Source: a virus. From it: a stretch of DNA of 29,267 bases. The stretch spans positions 1 through 29,267 of the IMG/VR virus record IMGVR_UViG_3300020442_001789, one strand, 5' to 3'. Below are positions 7,540 through 14,360 of the stretch, one piece after another. A program made the translations under genes and the position numbers. Each line of letters starts with the position of its first letter. Positions within the stretch are counted from its first letter, which is position 1. The notes below the pieces were generated by a model that worked only from the letters and a program-made list of their open reading frames with translations, did no database searches and was not told where the DNA came from.

Positions 7540-8093
7540 GTATAATGTAGATAAGTGGTAACGATATACTTGTCATCACTGACAGGAGGTAGTCCTGCAT
7601 GTGGAAACATCCACATAGGAGGAAACATAACAATTCTACCACACTTTGCAGTTACTTTATAGTCTAACTGCTCAAAGAAAGTCTCGCCACCTTCTGTCAC
7701 ATCATTCATATACATGAAGAATGAAACAAAACGACGAGCAGATTCATGGTTACCCACATCGATGTGAGTATCGAATCTATCGCCAGCGGTAGCGGAGTAT
7801 TTATGCATCTTGATTTGCTCAAGACTATTTTCTTTTGGCCATAGTTTATCCATCTTCATGTCGATGGCATACTGCTGACCACATGCTTGGATTGCTTGGA
7901 TGAGTTGGTTATGAATTACATTCCACTGTGGATGTTGCTTCTCCTCTGACATAAGAGTCAGGTTAAGAGAGGTCATCTGAGGTGTCTCTAGACGGACAAC
8001 ATTCTCATCCACCTTGAATAATTCGATGGCATACTTGCACATATTATAGTCAAGTACATCATCATAGATTTTGATATACTCTTTAAGATCCAT
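7536..8093 (-). CDS. 2-oxoglutarate/Fe(II) oxygenase (prolyl-4-hydroxylase-like fold)
   Basis: This 185-aa protein has a complete facial triad. HID at 110-112 in [17 protein letters not shown] gives the His and Asp, and H165 in [13 protein letters not shown] gives the distal His. K175 in [10 protein letters not shown] would bind the 2-oxoglutarate carboxylate. The segment [17 protein letters not shown] is the usual P4H-type core with the GGET turn. The start at 8093 is chosen over 8114 because AAGGAG lies seven bases before it, inside the end of uvsX, leaving an 11-nt overlap. It sits between uvsX and gp41, a conserved place for such a gene in cyanophages. The substrate is unknown; protein or nucleic-acid hydroxylation are both open. 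Confidence 0.85.
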   Translation of the reverse strand: MDLKEYIKIYDDVLDYNMCKYAIELFKVDENVVRLETPQMTSLNLTLMSEEKQHPQWNVIHNQLIQAIQACGQQYAIDMKMDKLWPKENSLEQIKMHKYSATAGDRFDTHIDVGNHESARRFVSFFMYMNDVTEGGETFFEQLDYKVTAKCGRIVMFPPMWMFPHAGLPPVSDDKYIVTTYLHYT

Positions 8094-9096
8094 ACCCAAA
8101 CTCCTTCGCAGCACACTCGTCGAGTGCCTGCATTATTTCTGGCGTGAAATACTTGTCAGGAGAGGCAAGAATAGCAGAAGGATAAACGGAAGATTCCCCA
8201 ACAACAACGCGATTCCCCTTCCGTTGGAAGACTCCATATTTCTCACCCAATTCCAGTAGGCCGTAATACTTGTCCAGTCCACGTTCGTCGTAATAAAGTC
8301 GAGTCTCAATCTCGTTATTCTCCTTGGTTAATCTTGACTTGGCGGTTTTGCATTTGATAAGATTTCCAACAACCGTCTTACCATCTTTTTCCTTCTTCTT
8401 TGATAGATATATAATTGTTGATGCAGCGTATTTGAGTCCACTTCCACCTCCCATCTCCTTCGTAGGAATATACGCACCCACTACATCATATGTATGATTA
8501 GTAACAAGAAGTGGGACGTTTGCTTTACCTAATTTTAATGTTAGCACACGGAAGATAGATTTGACAACCTGTGCACGTGTCATGTCACGGGTCTCTTTAC
8601 CTGCCTCAGAATCTTCAATCTCTTTAGTGGTAGACAGCATACCTAGAGAGTCCAATACAAACATCAGAGGTTTGCGGTCTTCTGCTTTCTGCTCAAGATA
8701 CTTGTCAAGAATCTTAATAGATTGTGTGCGGAATTCCTGTACTGTGGTAACAGGCACGACAATCATACGCTTTGAATCGATGTTACGCGACTCAATCATC
8801 TCCTTAGAGATAGCAGATTCAGTCTCAAAATAAATGACTCCAGCGTCAGGGTCCATTTCCAGATAGTGTTTGACAATCGACAGACAGAAGAATGTCTTAC
8901 CAGTCGATGACTCACCAGCGATTGCTGTAATCTTATTGGATGGAATACCTCCGTAGATACTGCCAGATACTAGACCATTAAAGATGTATGACCCTGTATC
9001 AACAAACGCAGAGGTGTCTCCTGCAGACACACCATCAGCAACTACCGTTGCATATTCATTGTCAATCTCTTTTACAATATCCTGTAGAAAATTCAT
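8083..9096 (-). CDS. uvsX: Recombinase UvsX (RecA-like)
   Basis: UvsX coats single-stranded DNA and drives strand exchange in recombination-dependent replication and repair. The 337-aa form starting at ATG 9096 shows Walker A GESSTGKT (61-68), Walker B LMFVLDS (144-150), and a [11 protein letters not shown] segment that fits the DNA-binding loop region. The stop of the small ORF upstream overlaps this start as ATGA, which favours 9096 over the ATG at 9102. An extended -10 element (TGCTATAAT) lies about 57 nt before the start, so uvsX may have its own promoter besides read-through from the polymerase. Confidence 0.95.
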   Translation of the reverse strand: MNFLQDIVKEIDNEYATVVADGVSAGDTSAFVDTGSYIFNGLVSGSIYGGIPSNKITAIAGESSTGKTFFCLSIVKHYLEMDPDAGVIYFETESAISKEMIESRNIDSKRMIVVPVTTVQEFRTQSIKILDKYLEQKAEDRKPLMFVLDSLGMLSTTKEIEDSEAGKETRDMTRAQVVKSIFRVLTLKLGKANVPLLVTNHTYDVVGAYIPTKEMGGGSGLKYAASTIIYLSKKKEKDGKTVVGNLIKCKTAKSRLTKENNEIETRLYYDERGLDKYYGLLELGEKYGVFQRKGNRVVVGESSVYPSAILASPDKYFTPEIMQALDECAAKEFGYGS

Positions 9097-9269
9097 ACCC
9101 ATCGTTTAGTCTGTAAGTATTTTAGCACGTCTTCACGCACGTCCATCAACTCATTATAGCATGATTGGTTGTGAGCGCAAGAGCGCAGTTTGTCATCTGG
9201 TTTATGGACTGACTCAATAAAGATGTCAAGTGCCCTATTCCATTTGTCTTTTTTAGATTCTATGCCCAT
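9093..9269 (-). CDS. Small protein (58 aa) between polymerase and uvsX
   Basis: A 58-codon ORF runs from ATG 9269, inside the last codons of the polymerase gene, to a TGA that overlaps the uvsX ATG as ATGA. It fills a gap with no other explanation. The product begins [17 protein letters not shown] and is hydrophilic and likely helical. It has two Cys in CAHNQSC and a charged C-terminal part ([14 protein letters not shown]). The Cys-His-Cys arrangement could bind a metal, but this is a guess. A promoter-like TGCTATAAT lies within it. The coupling at both ends supports translation; no family is recognised. Confidence 0.6.
   Translation of the reverse strand: MGIESKKDKWNRALDIFIESVHKPDDKLRSCAHNQSCYNELMDVREDVLKYLQTKRWV
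9153..9180 (-). promoter_or_regulatory. Promoter candidate before uvsX
   Basis: The minus strand has TTGCGC (9175-9180), 16 nt, then TATAAT (9153-9158) with TG in the extended -10 position. It falls inside the 58-aa ORF and ends 57 nt before the uvsX start, so it may boost uvsX, the oxygenase and gp41. Confidence 0.4.
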
Positions 9270-11761
9270 AGTGCCTCTAGAGTGTTACGTTTTTCTGCAT
9301 CCCATCCAATAGTATCCAAGATTACCTGAAGGGGGTCAAGGAAACTCTTCTTGAATTGGAGGTCATAATCAATACTCCCCTGCAATCCAAACTCATGCGG
9401 TAGAGTTTGGAAAAATGATACCACGTTTTCATTAATCTTATTAGGGGTGCTTAACATTATGTACTTAATCTTCTCACCCTCCTGAATGAGAGGATACTTG
9501 TGTGTAAGTTTCTTTTTCTTCACCCAGAAATTATACAGCAGTGCACCACGCACATGCATAGGACAACCCTTGCCATAGATTGTGGCAGGTGAAGAATTCT
9601 TTGCAATGTTATTACACCCACGTGGGAATGCAATCTCTTCGGCAGACATACCTTCAAACTTCTCACGGAAGTCAGCAATGTATTGCTGTGCTGCTGCCTC
9701 ATCTTCATTCATGATGACATTAAGTGCTTCTTTAATAGCGACACGGCATGGTGCAGGGGTAGAAGACTTAACTGCTTCGATACCCATCATCTTGAGTTTA
9801 GGCTCAGCATACTGCACACCTTCACTATTCCATACGTTGAGAATATATCTCTTCTTAGCAGTCCAGATACCTTTGTTAGCGATATTCTCTCGCTTCATCA
9901 CCATCTTCTGATCGTAGGCATTTACATAGGACGCCAACGCTTCATAAGAATTTCGTATATACTTCTCAAATTCCACTTGACACACCTTGTCAAGGAACCT
10001 AACAACACTCTCATCGCTCTTCTCTCTGCCTTGGAATACCTTGTCAACAAAAGGACCCAGATTGAGATAGATGGAATCAGTATCACTAGCAATAACGTAG
10101 TCATCATTATCAGTTTTTAGAATTTTGTTTAGGTAAGCATTCATCTTGTTTTCAATCCATCGGATGCTTACCTGCCCCGATAGAGTAATCGCTTCAGCAT
10201 TTGCCAGATTGTAATACCTGAAGTATTGATTTCCGATGGCACCATAGGCAGAGTTGAGTTGGATTTTCCTTGCCATTTGGATGTTGTTGAATCGGGACAC
10301 ATCCTTGCGAAGTGATGCGGTCTCTGCAGGTGTCTTGGCATCTTCAAGATGCTGCTTAGCGGCAAGCATCTTCCCCTTGTAAATCTTTCTTTCATCGTAG
10401 ATTCGCTGCATCATTTCTGGAAGGAAACCATGAATGTCCTTACGATACTGAGCACCGTTAGCACAGACACAATACTCTCCCTCAATATCTAGCGACTCCT
10501 CAAGTATCTTATCAACCGTAACTGTTGGATGTCGCTCATCGACGAGGGTCTCGGGCGAGATGTTGTACTGCATAATAAGATGGGGATAAAGACTATTAAG
10601 GTCAAAAGAGACCACCCAATCATACTTTCCAGGAATCGGTTCTTTGACATATGCCCCCGCATACTTTTCGTCCTTCTTAGTAGTTAGACGAGGAGGCACC
10701 ACAATGTTACGAGTTTTAAGGTCATTGTAAATAAGAGTGTCCCACATGCGGACCTGAGAATATACATCCTCAAAGTTAACCTTGGCATCATATGCCATGG
10801 TCACTGCCAATTCAATCAACCTCATCTTATCTTCTAGTTGGTCAACCAGATTCACGTCATGGATGTTGTATTCCACGAAACGTTGCCAGTTAGACGTATA
10901 GAAGTCCTTAAAGTTTTCAAACTCCGTATGGTCTAGTTTTGCATCACCCAACTCAACCATTGCAATGTGGTCAAGACGATATGATTCTTGGTTGGTGTAA
11001 GTAAACTTCTTATAAAGGTCAAGGTAGTCAAGGATATTGACACCTGTAATCTCATAAGCAATGTTTTTACGACCCTGAATGATAATCTCTCTGTCCATCA
11101 CACGATTCCATGGTGACAGAGACTTCTTCCACTTCTCACCTAGCACACGCTCAATGCGACGGCAGATATAAGGGATGTCATACAGGTTGTTATTCCAACC
11201 AGTGATAATGTCAGGAGTGTTTTGTGTCCACCAACGATGGAAGTCAGTCAACATCTCCTGCTCGGTCCAGAAGACACGGTATTCATTATCAACCTTTGCT
11301 TCCCTAGTGCCCCAAGTAATAATTTCCTTGGTATTGAAATTCTTCATGGTGATGCATAGCATTTCCTCAGCGGACGCTTCTACATCAGGGAATCCATTCT
11401 CACATGCCACCTCAATATCAATCGTCCAGATTGACATTTGGGACATATCATAATCAATCTCACCAGCAAACTTCTGTCCGATGTGTTGGTATACGAAACG
11501 CTCGTATCCATGCACCTCCAGACCTACAGCATCCTGATACTGCTTAAGAAACTCACGTGCTTCTCGTGCACCATCAAACTTTTTTGGGTATGCTTTTCTA
11601 CCGTCTAGTGTCCTGTAATCAGAGGGACGCTTCTGTGCATCTGGCACAAAAAACAATGTTGGTTTACACCGCTCCCTATACTGCACTGCTTCACCATGCT
11701 CGTAACCACGATAAAGAATGTCGTCACCTAGAAGGACCAGACTGGTATAAAAACTACTCAT
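9260..11761 (-). CDS. 43: DNA polymerase gp43 (family B)
   Basis: The 833-aa replicative polymerase has both proofreading and polymerase domains. Exonuclease motif I is TIDIEV (113-118), motif II is in TGWNNNLYDIPYI (about 187-199), and motif III is YNIHDVNLVDQL (about 298-309). Polymerase motif A is DLNSLYP (387-393), motif B is KIQLNSAYGAIGNQ (about 499-512), and motif C is ASDTDSIY (558-565) with the two metal-binding aspartates. It is somewhat shorter than T4 gp43 (898 aa), as usual in cyanophages. It overlaps the preceding 80-aa gene by 8 nt and the following 58-aa ORF by 10 nt. No intein or split is seen. Confidence 0.97.
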   Translation of the reverse strand: MSSFYTSLVLLGDDILYRGYEHGEAVQYRERCKPTLFFVPDAQKRPSDYRTLDGRKAYPKKFDGAREAREFLKQYQDAVGLEVHGYERFVYQHIGQKFAGEIDYDMSQMSIWTIDIEVACENGFPDVEASAEEMLCITMKNFNTKEIITWGTREAKVDNEYRVFWTEQEMLTDFHRWWTQNTPDIITGWNNNLYDIPYICRRIERVLGEKWKKSLSPWNRVMDREIIIQGRKNIAYEITGVNILDYLDLYKKFTYTNQESYRLDHIAMVELGDAKLDHTEFENFKDFYTSNWQRFVEYNIHDVNLVDQLEDKMRLIELAVTMAYDAKVNFEDVYSQVRMWDTLIYNDLKTRNIVVPPRLTTKKDEKYAGAYVKEPIPGKYDWVVSFDLNSLYPHLIMQYNISPETLVDERHPTVTVDKILEESLDIEGEYCVCANGAQYRKDIHGFLPEMMQRIYDERKIYKGKMLAAKQHLEDAKTPAETASLRKDVSRFNNIQMARKIQLNSAYGAIGNQYFRYYNLANAEAITLSGQVSIRWIENKMNAYLNKILKTDNDDYVIASDTDSIYLNLGPFVDKVFQGREKSDESVVRFLDKVCQVEFEKYIRNSYEALASYVNAYDQKMVMKRENIANKGIWTAKKRYILNVWNSEGVQYAEPKLKMMGIEAVKSSTPAPCRVAIKEALNVIMNEDEAAAQQYIADFREKFEGMSAEEIAFPRGCNNIAKNSSPATIYGKGCPMHVRGALLYNFWVKKKKLTHKYPLIQEGEKIKYIMLSTPNKINENVVSFFQTLPHEFGLQGSIDYDLQFKKSFLDPLQVILDTIGWDAEKRNTLEALWA

Positions 11762-11996
11762 TAACTGCCTTGTATTGCTTGATGATAGTGGGGCTCGGGT
11801 CCATTATACTCATGACATCATCAGATGTCAAGAAGACATAGCGTTGGTCAGTGTGCAGTGGGTAAGCCTGCAACTCACCTTCAGGTGTGATGGAGAAACA
11901 GTCTTCAATCAGCAGACTCGGCTCCTCGTCCAGCTCCTGAATCTTCCCCAACAGATAGGTCTGCGGGTGGTGTTTGAGAATAATCAATTTTAGCAT
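11754..11996 (-). CDS. Small conserved phage protein, Sm-like candidate (80 aa)
   Basis: The 80-aa product reads like a small beta barrel. Strands around LKLIILKHHPQTYLLGKIQEL and SLLIEDCFSI resemble an Sm1 block, where a Gly follows the second strand. YVFLTSDDVMSIMDPS resembles the short Sm2 block, and a charged, Pro-containing loop joins them. Sm-like proteins bind RNA or other proteins as rings, but no function is known here. The start overlaps the preceding gene by 92 nt, unusually long, while the end overlaps the polymerase by 8 nt. The fold is an inference from pattern only; a related pattern in the upstream neighbour suggests a tandem pair. Confidence 0.6.
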   Translation of the reverse strand: MLKLIILKHHPQTYLLGKIQELDEEPSLLIEDCFSITPEGELQAYPLHTDQRYVFLTSDDVMSIMDPSPTIIKQYKAVNE

Positions 11997-12321
11997 CGTC
12001 TTTCTTCATGTTTTTATATTTCTCTAGCACCTCATGATATCCCTGCATCACATTGTCATGTGGGTCGCTAACAGCGACAACGGAATATAGAGTTACCAGT
12101 GCTCTACCCTTAGTCAGAGGTGACCACGGGAAGAATTGTAGTTTCATATCCTGCAGTGCTTTCAACTGGTCTTCTTCAAACTCAGGTGCACTGATAGTGA
12201 TAGTGAATGCATCTACAAAGTCATACGCAAGTGCTTTAGTTGCAGTAGGAGATTCACGGACCTCCTTGATGTCAGCTATTACGTCCTCTCCGCTTTGCAT
12301 TCTTGCGATTTTTACGGTCAT
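11905..12321 (-). CDS. Conserved cyanophage protein, Sm-like candidate (138 aa)
   Basis: The N-terminal part begins MTVKIARMQSGEDVIADIKE, the strand-turn-strand pattern of an Sm-like or SH3-like barrel. It continues to FFPWSPLTKG and the strongly patterned TLYSVVAVSDPHDNVMQGY, which ends the folded part. The last about 30 residues (Asp, Ala, Gly, Ser-rich) are likely disordered, and their codons overlap the next gene by 92 nt. The N-terminus overlaps the preceding gene by 50 nt. The YS-VV-VSDPHxNV segment is typical of a family found beside DNA polymerase genes in cyanophages; this is from memory. Function is unknown. Confidence 0.65.
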   Translation of the reverse strand: MTVKIARMQSGEDVIADIKEVRESPTATKALAYDFVDAFTITISAPEFEEDQLKALQDMKLQFFPWSPLTKGRALVTLYSVVAVSDPHDNVMQGYHEVLEKYKNMKKDDAKIDYSQTPPADLSVGEDSGAGRGAESAD

Positions 12322-12514
12322 AGTCTTTACCCATTAAGTTTTCATAAGTGCCCTCTACCATTTCGAGGAATGCTCGCCGTGCAGAAATGTTTTTCTCATC
12401 CTTAAGGATGTGCACATACTGCATGAATTGCTCCATATGCTCGGCAGGCACATCAACGGTAACAGTATCGCTCCGTTGAGTGTATGGTGGACACAGATTT
12501 ACATACAAATTCAT
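12272..12514 (-). CDS. Small hypothetical protein (80 aa)
   Basis: The start at 12514 (MNLYVNLCPPYTQRSDTVTV) is chosen because GGAG lies eight bases before it; the longer form from 12547 would begin in the terminator hairpin. The product has a short beta-like N-terminus, then a helical stretch (AEHMEQFMQYVHILKDEKN), and ends with a very basic tail (KDYDRKNRKNAKRRGRNS) that could contact nucleic acid. It is the first gene after a strong terminator, so it may begin its own transcript. No family recognised. Confidence 0.65.
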   Translation of the reverse strand: MNLYVNLCPPYTQRSDTVTVDVPAEHMEQFMQYVHILKDEKNISARRAFLEMVEGTYENLMGKDYDRKNRKNAKRRGRNS

Positions 12515-12532
12515 AGTTAATCTCCACGCACT

Positions 12533-12553
12533 AAAAAAGACGCCCAAGGCGTC
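12533..12553 (-). terminator. Rho-independent terminator after hsp20 and the 63-aa gene
   Basis: On the minus strand the sequence reads GACGCC TTG GGCGTC followed by TTTTTT, a perfect 6-bp GC-rich stem with a 3-nt loop and a six-base U tract. It ends transcripts of hsp20 and the 63-aa membrane-protein gene and lies just before the start of the 80-aa gene at 12514. Confidence 0.85.
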
Positions 12554-12575
12554 TTATTCAGTTGTATAGTATATA

Positions 12576-12767
12576 TCAGTAATCATTGATATAACTTTGG
12601 CAGGTATCAGGATTCTTCCTACACCATTGTCTCACATAAGAGTTAGCGTCAACTTCCATAGAGTAATGAGCATGGTTGTGCATCAACCCTATGAAAATTA
12701 AAACTCCCACCAGTCCACCATTAATCAGTGTCACTGGATGGGTTAACACTTGTAGTATTGATTTCAT
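12576..12767 (-). CDS. Small membrane protein (63 aa)
   Basis: A 63-aa product with a membrane helix near residues 15-30 (INGGLVGVLIFIGLMHNHAH), followed by a soluble tail containing two Cys (VRQWCRKNPDTCQSY). It overlaps the end of hsp20 by 47 nt, no clear ribosome binding site precedes the ATG, and the terminator follows 22 nt after the stop. The Cys pair spaced by six residues could form a disulfide if the tail lies outside the membrane. It may be translated through coupling with hsp20. Function unknown. Confidence 0.55.
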   Translation of the reverse strand: MKSILQVLTHPVTLINGGLVGVLIFIGLMHNHAHYSMEVDANSYVRQWCRKNPDTCQSYINDY

Positions 12768-13203
12768 ATACTTTGAGTTTCTGATGTTCAGGTAACACCT
12801 TTGTCAACTCTACCACAAGTAATCCATTTTGAAAACCCACTGTCCCAATTTCAACATCATCGGACAGATTGAAACCTCGTGCGAAGGACCGAGAGGACAC
12901 CCCACGGTGTACGTATGTCTCATCGTGTTCCTTATCCTTCGCCGCCTTGGACTTGATGACGAGGACATTACTCTCCGTGCTTACCTCAATGTCCTTCGGG
13001 TCCCATCCAGCCAGTGCTAATTCAATCCTCCATTTACTATCTGATTCCTTGACGATATTGTAAGGAGGATACTGTGTCTCTTTGACTGCTCCTACACCAT
13101 AGGAGTGCAGTCTGTAGAATAGGTCATCAAAACCTACGCTAAATCTTTGTGATGCATCAAAAATCGCATCGATATCCTTAGTGGAAAACTTTCTAATGTC
13201 CAT
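12721..13203 (-). CDS. hsp20: Small heat-shock protein Hsp20 (alpha-crystallin family)
   Basis: The 160-aa chaperone binds unfolding proteins and prevents aggregation. A variable N-terminal arm (about 1-45, with MDIRKFSTKDIDAIFD and GFDDLFY typical of IbpA-type proteins) precedes the alpha-crystallin domain (about 47-135). That domain contains the ELALAGWDPKDIEV strand pair and the terminal signature FQNGLLVVEL (124-133). The C-terminal extension carries KVYEI, which stands in the place of the IxI tail motif. A strong AAGGAG ribosome binding site sits just before the start. Upstream are a perfect T4 late TATAAATA and a C(UUCG)G hairpin. Hsp20 is a hallmark cyanomyovirus gene and may act in virion assembly or protect host photosystems; the target is not visible. 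Confidence 0.95.
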   Translation of the reverse strand: MDIRKFSTKDIDAIFDASQRFSVGFDDLFYRLHSYGVGAVKETQYPPYNIVKESDSKWRIELALAGWDPKDIEVSTESNVLVIKSKAAKDKEHDETYVHRGVSSRSFARGFNLSDDVEIGTVGFQNGLLVVELTKVLPEHQKLKVYEINTTSVNPSSDTD

Positions 13204-13231
13204 AGCTCCTTATAAAGCGAGTTTGTATTGT

Positions 13232-13252
13232 GTGGTCCCCGAAGGCAACCAC
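13232..13252 (-). promoter_or_regulatory. 5'-UTR hairpin with UUCG tetraloop before hsp20
   Basis: The minus-strand RNA would read GUGGUUGCC-UUCG-GGGACCAC-like: eight base pairs (one G-U) closed by a C(UUCG)G tetraloop, with one bulged G. It lies between the late promoter and the hsp20 ribosome binding site. UUCG hairpins of this kind are common in T4-type messages, where they stabilise mRNA. No U tract follows, so termination is unlikely. Confidence 0.5.
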
Positions 13253-13255
13253 GAT

Positions 13256-13263
13256 TATTTAGT
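13256..13263 (-). promoter_or_regulatory. Late-promoter-like ACTAAATA before hsp20
   Basis: Second late-promoter-like octamer 53 nt before the hsp20 ATG, downstream of the perfect TATAAATA at 13287-13294. It may be a tandem late site or chance similarity. Confidence 0.3.
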
Positions 13264-13286
13264 GAAAAAGGTGCGGTGGGATACCG

Positions 13287-13294
13287 TATTTATA
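13287..13294 (-). promoter_or_regulatory. T4-type late promoter TATAAATA for hsp20
   Basis: The minus strand carries the exact late consensus TATAAATA, followed by CGG, 84 nt before the hsp20 start. In T4-like phages the gp55 late sigma factor recognises this element with no -35 box. It is one arm of a two-way promoter region, the other being the plus-strand GATAAATA at 13322-13329. Confidence 0.7.
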
Positions 13295-13321
13295 ATTACG
13301 GGTATCTAGAAAAAAATTATT

Positions 13322-13329
13322 GATAAATA
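13322..13329 (+). promoter_or_regulatory. Late-promoter-like GATAAATA for the plus-strand island
   Basis: GATAAATACTC lies 26 nt before the ATG at 13356, the first gene of the only plus-strand group. It differs from the late consensus only in the first base. With the minus-strand site it would give divergent late transcription of hsp20 and the exported proteins. Confidence 0.55.
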
Positions 13330-13355
13330 CTCATACAGACGGTCTATTTTTACGA

Positions 13356-13859
13356 ATGAAAAAGTTAGCCGTGCTTTTAGGAATGAGTTTGTTGACGGCA
13401 CCAGCACATGCCGACATTACGCATAGACTTTCCTCCAGTGTGCAGCTCACAGTCAACGCTGCAGCAACACAGGTTGAGAGAGTTGGCAACAGTTACAGTG
13501 TAACAGGTAATAACGTGGGTACAACCTACACACCTAGTGGTGGCAGTGCAGTGTCTAATGGCATCGGCGCTCTGTCAATCTCATCAGGTGTGGGATCTAT
13601 CCCTAGTATCGAAGCGACCCAAGCGACTGCAGGGGAAAGTTTCAGCTTCACTCAAACTTTCTTGCAAGGTGATGCCCTATCAGGTAGTGCACCAACTGCA
13701 GGCACAGTAAGTAACTACAGTAGTCAAGTTTCTACTGCGGCGGGGTCAGCAGGAGACCTTGCAGGTACTATTGACCAGAGTGGCACTATGGCAATCACGG
13801 CTGGCGGAGCAGGTACCAGTGCTGTTGGGCAGTTTACCAGCGAAATCTTTATCAAATAG
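13356..13859 (+). CDS. Exported Ser/Thr/Gly-rich protein 1 (signal peptide)
   Basis: The 167-aa protein begins MKKLAVLLGMSLLTAPAHA, a complete signal peptide with an AHA cleavage site, so ATG 13356 is the start rather than the upstream TTG at 13320. The mature part is rich in Ser, Thr, Gly and Ala with beta-type patterns such as VGNSYSVTGNNVGTTYT and GESFSFTQTFLQGD, and ends GGAGTSAVGQFTSEIFIK. Such proteins look secreted or virion-attached with beta structure. It is the first of three plus-strand genes, behind a GATAAATA late-like promoter. The family recurs in cyanophages as unknown. Whether it travels with the virion or to the host periplasm cannot be told. Confidence 0.8.
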   Translation: MKKLAVLLGMSLLTAPAHADITHRLSSSVQLTVNAAATQVERVGNSYSVTGNNVGTTYTPSGGSAVSNGIGALSISSGVGSIPSIEATQATAGESFSFTQTFLQGDALSGSAPTAGTVSNYSSQVSTAAGSAGDLAGTIDQSGTMAITAGGAGTSAVGQFTSEIFIK

Positions 13860-13871
13860 TGGAGAATCCTC

Positions 13872-14360
13872 GTGAGCATCCCTTTTGGAAAGATAATCAC
13901 GTTTATTGTGACAAGTGCGGCGGTAGTCTTGACTACTGCTGCAGATGTCCTGGCGGTCCCCGTGGTCCCAAATTTCCAGCAGGGCCAAATGACGAGCCAC
14001 ACAGAAACAACGTCTGAGGTGACTGAAATTATAAACAGTATGGATTACGGTACGGGGTATACATACAGTGTGTCAGGCCATGGGGTTAAACCCTCTGGAA
14101 GTAACATGCTACCTAGCGCGGTGGAGGAGCACAGTGTGACTGCACCAGCAACAACAACTAATAGTAATGGAATTAACTCGACATGGACAGGTTTGAATTT
14201 GTCAGGGACAAGTCGTCCCGCATGGAGTCAAGTAACACCAGGTGGAAACTTCAGTTTCACAGAGCATTATTCGGGACCAGGTCTACAGAATCACACGGTC
14301 ATCGAAAGAACAACAAAAATTCAAAGCGTAACAGATACCACAAGTATCTTTACCCAATAA
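13872..14360 (+). CDS. Exported protein 2 (signal peptide)
   Basis: A GTG start is used: GGAG lies seven bases before it, and no ATG fits better. The 162-aa product starts MSIPFGKIITFIVTSAAVVL, a signal peptide or membrane anchor likely cut near VLA-VPV. The mature part repeats the texture of its upstream neighbour: SHTETTSEVTEII, YTYSVSGHGVKP, and a PGGNFSFTEHYSGPG segment similar to GESFSFTQTFLQGD of protein 1. That suggests the two are distant paralogues. It is 12 nt downstream of protein 1 and overlaps the third gene's coding region. Function unknown, but expected outside the cytoplasm or in the particle. Confidence 0.75.
   Translation: MSIPFGKIITFIVTSAAVVLTTAADVLAVPVVPNFQQGQMTSHTETTSEVTEIINSMDYGTGYTYSVSGHGVKPSGSNMLPSAVEEHSVTAPATTTNSNGINSTWTGLNLSGTSRPAWSQVTPGGNFSFTEHYSGPGLQNHTVIERTTKIQSVTDTTSIFTQ

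Noticed and set aside
8094-8114. Upstream ATG at 8114 for the oxygenase before gp41
   Set aside because: ATG 8093 has AAGGAG at the right distance; the longer form adds an MLRRSLG leader with no support.
9683-10120. A 145-codon plus-strand frame opposite the polymerase gene
   Set aside because: It is antisense to conserved polymerase sequence, with a low-quality protein and no start signal.
13320-13355. Upstream TTG as the start of exported protein 1
   Set aside because: It would put the signal peptide 12 residues inside the protein; the ATG at 13356 begins a perfect signal peptide, and the late-like promoter lies across the TTG.
14300-14345. Programmed frameshift joining exported proteins 2 and 3
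   Set aside because: The run of five A does not form a full slippery heptamer in the upstream frame, no stimulatory structure is obvious, and each protein has its own signal-like segment.
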